Shown here one piece after another: positions 4,608 to 8,017 of a stretch of DNA of 8,017 bases. This stretch comes from an uncultured Verrucomicrobiota bacterium (GTDB taxonomy: Bacteria; Verrucomicrobiota; Kiritimatiellia; RFP12; UBA3636), in contig CAMOEO010000132.1 of assembly GCA_946612175.1 (NCBI GenBank), forward strand, positions 1-8,017. The letters run 5' to 3'. Position 1 is the first letter of the stretch; each line of letters begins with the position of its first letter. The notes below the pieces were generated by a model that saw nothing but the letters and a program-made list of their open reading frames with translations, had not been told where the DNA came from and made no database searches. A program made the translations under genes and the position numbers.

Positions 4608-7600
4608 GGTTCGGGGCGGACGAGGCGGATGGCGGGGAAGCCGCGCAGGAGCGTGGCGGTCTGGCCGAGGGAGGAACGGTCCGTGGCGTCGGCGAAGCCC
4701 TCCGGGAGGTCGCCGCCGCCGGACAGGACGGCGGTGGCGGAGAGGGCGCCGCCGGTGGAAAACTTCTCCGCCTCCGTTTCGACGAGGAACGCGGCGGGCA
4801 GCGCCGCCTCGAGGACGACGCCGAGCGGGCCGGCGGCGGCAGAGAAGCGTTCGGTGCGGCCCCACGGCGAGAGGCCGCCGCGGAAGTCGCCGCGGAGGGC
4901 GAGCGCGCCGTCCGGGCCGACGGCGTAGACGCCGCGCCCTTCGACGACGACGGCGCCGGGCTCGGGCGTCCATTCGGCGCCGGGCGCGGGGCGCGTCTCG
5001 ACCGAGGCGGTGGCGCGGAGGACGACGGGCAGGGCGTTGGTGGGGCCGTCCGCCCCGATCTCGACGGCGAGGGCGACGCGGAGGCGGCGCGTTTCGCCGA
5101 GCGGCTTCGTGGCGACGCGCTCGACGGGGTTGGCGTCGCGCTCCGGCGGCGCGAAGCGCGCGCCGGCGTCGCGGCGTCGCGCGTCGCGGAGCTGCGCGAG
5201 GAGGGCTTCGACGGGATCGGCCGGGGCGGCGGCGGGATTGGCGGCCGGGTCATCCTCGGCGTCGGGGCGGAGGCGCAGCAGGAAGGGGCGCAGCGTGGCG
5301 GGGTCTTCGCGGGCGAGGACGCCTTCGGGGTCTTCGAGGAAGGCGAGGCAGAGCGCGGCGGCGGTGTCGTCCGGGCCGTCGGGGAAGACGCCGAGGACGG
5401 CGGCGGGCGGGGCGTCCGCGGCGCCGCGGACGAAGGCGAGGCGCGGGCCGCTGCGGTAGCCGAGGGGCGCGGTGCCGAAGCGTCGGGCGAGGGGGAACCG
5501 GGAGCGCCCGGGACCGTGGCCGCTGCCGGTGCGGTCGCGATCGGAGAGGCCGATCTCGAGGACGGGCGCGCCGGGCTTGTCGGGGTCGACGACGAAGCGC
5601 ACCGTCGCCTCGCGCGTGATGCCGTCCGGGCCGGTGGCGGGGAGCAGGTGGAGCGCCTCGCCGGGGGCGAGGTCGACGACGGGCAGCGACGCGGAGGCGT
5701 CCAGCTCGGTCGCGAGTCCGCTGCGGGCGATGCGCTCGAGGCGAGGCGCGGCGCGGCCGCGAAGCCATTCCGGGGTGTCGTCGGGGCGGGCGGGCGGCAG
5801 GCCGAGGTGGCGGCGCAGGGCGGGCGGCCAGTCGGCGCCGGAGACGGTATAGAGGAAGGAGACGGCGCGAGGCGGGTCGGCGCGTTCGGCGGCGAGGCGC
5901 AGTGGGCGCTCGAAGTCGGCGAACGGGCCGGCGGACGAGCCGTCGAGGCGGCGGGAGACGGCGTCGAGGAAGGTGCGGCGGACGTTCTGCACGGCGGCCG
6001 CGAGCGCGGGGTCGGCGGGCTCGGGGGCGGCGTGGAGGCGCGCGGCGCCGTCCGAGAGGATGGCGGTGAAGGTGGCGGCGTCGAGAAGAACGCCGCCGCG
6101 GCGGACGCGGAGGGAGCCGCGCAGCCAGAGCCCGGGGATCTGCGAGGCGAGCGGGTCGGGATCGCGGGCGGGGTCCTCGGGATCGGGGCCGAGCGCGTAC
6201 AGTCTCCCGATGCCGCCGGGGATCGCGGCGGCGGGGACGAAGGAGACCTCGAGCGGGCCGAGCGCGGCAAGCTCCGACCAGAGGCGGGCGTGGAAGGCGA
6301 GCCAGTCGGGCGGGAGGGCGTCGCGGCAGGCGGGATGGACGAGCGCGGCGAGCGCGTTCGTGTCGCCGGTCTCCGCGACGCGCAGGACGGCGGCGGCGAG
6401 GGCGTCCGTGGCGAGGTCGCGGACCGTGGGGAAGGTCTCGACATGGGCGAAGGCGTTCGAGCAGCCGGGGATGCCGGGATCGAGGAGGCGCGACGTGGCG
6501 AAGGCGGGGGCGCGGAGGCGGCGCACCTCGCCGTCGTCGCCGACGGCGGCGGGCAGGATGGCGACAGAGTGGCCGAGGTTGGCGCCGTCCCTGCGAAACG
6601 TGTCGAAGCCGGCGACGGCGAGGAACGCGCGTCCGGGGCGTGCGAGCTCGTCCGGGGCGAGGACGCGCAGCGCGGCGAGGGCGTCGGCGTCGAGCGGACG
6701 GAAGCGGACGACGAGCTTCTGCGCGGCGTCGGCGCCAAGCGCGGCGCGGAGCGCGGCGTTCGTGGAGAGCGCGGCCGAGAAGCGCCGGAAGGCGTCGACG
6801 AAGCCCGCGCCGAACGCATCCGGGTCGAGCAGGCCGTGGGCCGCGTAGAGATCGCCCCAGAGCGGGACGAGGATCGCGTCGAGCCCCGGCGGGACGGCGG
6901 CGAGCGCGTCGTCGCGCGCCTCCTCGTAGGCCATCCGATCGGCGTCCCAGAACCCGTAGCGCCAGAGGAAGGCGACGACGCGGCGCCGGTCGGCCGCGGC
7001 GGCGTCGAGGAGGAGCCGGACGGCGGTCGGGGCGCCGGGCGCCGCGCCGGGCGCGGGCGGCGGCGACGCGCCGGGCGCGGGGACTTCGCGCACGTCCGCG
7101 AACGGCGTTCCGACGGAGTCCGGGAAGGACTCCGCCACGACGGCGACCCGGGCGCGGGCGTCGGCGAGGATCGCGTCCGCGTCGGCGTCCGGCGCGAGCG
7201 GGAGGAGGACCGCGCCGCCGAGTTCCGGGTGGAAGGCGCGGACGGGGCGCGCGCCCGGCGCGCACCAGCCGGCGCGGGCGGCGAGGCGCTCGAGCGGCGC
7301 GAGGACCGTCTCCGCGAAATCGGCGCGCGACGAGACGGGGGCGTCGCGGCAGAACGCGGGATCGACGCCGTTCTTCAGGTCGCACGGGACCGCGAGCGCC
7401 AGATGGCGGCCGGGCGCGAGGCCCGCGCCGGCGGGCTCCCAGGCGAGCGACCGCTCGGCCTCGATCGCGAGGAACGGGCCGAACTCGATGTGCGTCGGCG
7501 GCATCGGCGCGCCGGTGCGGTCCGCGACGCGGACGGCGTTCGGCCCGACGCGCGCCGGGCCGCAGCCTTTCGGCATCGGGAAGGCGTCCGGCGCGAACGC

Positions 7601-8017
7601 CGCCGCGAGCGCGGCCTCGGCGGGCGCGACCTCCGCCACGCGCAGCGGGCCGGCGAGCAGAAAGCCGCCGGGGCCGTAGCCGGACCGTTCGCGGCGGACG
7701 GTGTGGAACGCGACGCGGACGGGCTCGGCGCGGTCCGGCAGCGCCGCGGCGAGGGCGTGCGCGGCCGCCGCGAGCATCGGACGCTCCAGCGCCGCGGCGA
7801 GCTCCGCGGCCGGCAGATCGGACGGCACCGCGACCGCCACGCCGGGCCGCTCCCGCTCCGTCGAGACGATGGCCGCGAGGGTGCGCGGCCGCGCGTCGGC
7901 GTTTTCGGGCTCGGCCCCCGCGCGCCGCCGGAGGTCGGCGAGGATGCGGTCGAGGACCTCGGACGACTCCCGCCGCGCGCCGTCCGCGTCGCGCTCGACC
8001 GGCTCGTGGCGAAGCTC
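4604..8017 (-). CDS. Gene A: large multi-module protein of unknown function (5' partial)
   Basis: The frame is open from the window edge (first full codon at 8017) to a TGA at 4606-4604, giving 1137 visible codons. The first GTG is at 7840, but 59 codons upstream are open with the same G/C-rich third positions, so the true start is probably outside. I do not recognise the family. Residue numbers count from the edge. Residues about 55-200 resemble the N-terminal segment of gene C ('AEAALAAAF..DAFPMP' against 'AEAALLRAT..DAFPTP'). Residues 205-313 are the AVPC module shared with genes B and C. Residues 315-330 form a Pro/Ala/Gly linker. Residues about 550-665 only loosely recall an NTF2-like fold (guess). 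Residues 757-917 are the GLA module shared with gene C. The last 200 residues look beta-rich, with no catalytic motif I can name. No membrane segment is visible; any export signal would lie upstream. The stop overlaps the start of gene B. Confidence 0.85.
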   Translation of the reverse strand, partial: ELRHEPVERDADGARRESSEVLDRILADLRRRAGAEPENADARPRTLAAIVSTERERPGVAVAVPSDLPAAELAAALERPMLAAAAHALAAALPDRAEPVRVAFHTVRRERSGYGPGGFLLAGPLRVAEVAPAEAALAAAFAPDAFPMPKGCGPARVGPNAVRVADRTGAPMPPTHIEFGPFLAIEAERSLAWEPAGAGLAPGRHLALAVPCDLKNGVDPAFCRDAPVSSRADFAETVLAPLERLAARAGWCAPGARPVRAFHPELGGAVLLPLAPDADADAILADARARVAVVAESFPDSVGTPFADVREVPAPGASPPPAPGAAPGAPTAVRLLLDAAAADRRRVVAFLWRYGFWDADRMAYEEARDDALAAVPPGLDAILVPLWGDLYAAHGLLDPDAFGAGFVDAFRRFSAALSTNAALRAALGADAAQKLVVRFRPLDADALAALRVLAPDELARPGRAFLAVAGFDTFRRDGANLGHSVAILPAAVGDDGEVRRLRAPAFATSRLLDPGIPGCSNAFAHVETFPTVRDLATDALAAAVLRVAETGDTNALAALVHPACRDALPPDWLAFHARLWSELAALGPLEVSFVPAAAIPGGIGRLYALGPDPEDPARDPDPLASQIPGLWLRGSLRVRRGGVLLDAATFTAILSDGAARLHAAPEPADPALAAAVQNVRRTFLDAVSRRLDGSSAGPFADFERPLRLAAERADPPRAVSFLYTVSGADWPPALRRHLGLPPARPDDTPEWLRGRAAPRLERIARSGLATELDASASLPVVDLAPGEALHLLPATGPDGITREATVRFVVDPDKPGAPVLEIGLSDRDRTGSGHGPGRSRFPLARRFGTAPLGYRSGPRLAFVRGAADAPPAAVLGVFPDGPDDTAAALCLAFLEDPEGVLAREDPATLRPFLLRLRPDAEDDPAANPAAAPADPVEALLAQLRDARRRDAGARFAPPERDANPVERVATKPLGETRRLRVALAVEIGADGPTNALPVVLRATASVETRPAPGAEWTPEPGAVVVEGRGVYAVGPDGALALRGDFRGGLSPWGRTERFSAAAGPLGVVLEAALPAAFLVETEAEKFSTGGALSATAVLSGGGDLPEGFADATDRSSLGQTATLLRGFPAIRLVRPEP
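5267..5749 (-). other. GLA module, copy in gene A
   Basis: Runs from 'RIARSGLATELDASASLP' through 'LAPGEALHLLP' to 'VFPDGPDDTAA' and 'DPATLRPFLLRLRP'. It matches gene C at both ends and in the middle, with different lengths between. Function unknown. Confidence 0.65.
7079..7405 (-). other. AVPC module, copy in gene A
   Basis: Begins 'HLALAVPCDLKNG', continues through 'LAPLERLAARAGW' and 'GGAVLLPLAPDADADAILA', and ends 'ESFPDSVGTPFADVREVPAP'. The order and spacing match the copies in genes B and C. A Pro/Ala/Gly linker follows directly, which marks the domain end. Confidence 0.75.

Noticed and set aside
4608..4973. Upstream extension of gene B to 4973
   Set aside because: The added 122 residues are Arg/Pro-rich and overlap the end of gene A. 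The ATG at 4607 forms a standard ATGA overlap and gives a sensible N-terminus.
3901..6819. A 972-codon minus-strand frame overlapping genes A and B
   Set aside because: Its translation is an almost pure Ser/Pro/Arg/Ala string. Gene A in the neighbouring register has varied composition and similarity to gene C.
7838..7840. GTG at 7840 as the true start of gene A
   Set aside because: The frame stays open with the same codon bias for 59 more codons to the window edge, and no signal peptide or ribosome binding site marks the GTG.

Overview
The window is very GC-rich DNA (roughly three quarters G+C by eye) that is almost entirely coding. All coding is on the minus strand, so it reads from 8017 down to 1. 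It holds parts of three genes in one apparent operon. Gene A is a very large protein of at least 1137 codons whose start lies beyond 8017. Gene B is a 237-residue single-pass membrane protein. Gene C is a very large exported protein of at least 1281 codons that runs off the window at base 1. A and B overlap by 4 bases (ATGA), and B and C are 48 bases apart. I saw no RNA gene, CRISPR array, transposase or origin.

None of the three genes is a family I can name in full, but they are related to each other. Each carries a module of about 100 residues that begins with a hydrophobic strand ending in A-V-P-C. It continues through a helix to a 'PLxxxADADA' helix and ends in an 'FxGxPxxxVRxFxxP'-like segment. 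A and C also share a preceding N-terminal segment and a later module ('GLAxxLD' to 'LRPFxLRxR'). The operon therefore looks like a local paralogous family: B is a short membrane-anchored version, and A and C are long multi-module versions. C ends in an alpha/beta-hydrolase domain of the predicted-peptidase/esterase type (COG4099-like). It keeps a GLSRG nucleophile elbow, but Arg stands where the catalytic His is expected.

Four unrelated short repeats sit at module junctions or in the gap between genes: a cluster of hairpins inside the hydrolase domain of C, a 9-base tandem repeat in C, a 21-base tandem repeat in B, and a palindrome between B and C. Where they fall in genes they are translated in frame (for example 'RSSLVTHRSSLVTRHSSL', 'AEFAESAEF', 'GSDSSDPAGASSP'). 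From memory, strings of this kind are common in high-GC Verrucomicrobiota/Kiritimatiellota-type genomes. That lineage guess is weak and rests only on repeat style, composition and giant secreted paralogs.

Layout, in transcription order: 8017-4604 gene A; 4607-3894 gene B; 3893-3846 spacer with palindrome; 3845-1 gene C (signal peptide, N-terminal segment, AVPC module, GLA module, long helical region, proline-rich linker, hydrolase domain). The joint function is unknown. The most economical reading is a set of envelope or exported proteins built from a shared domain.
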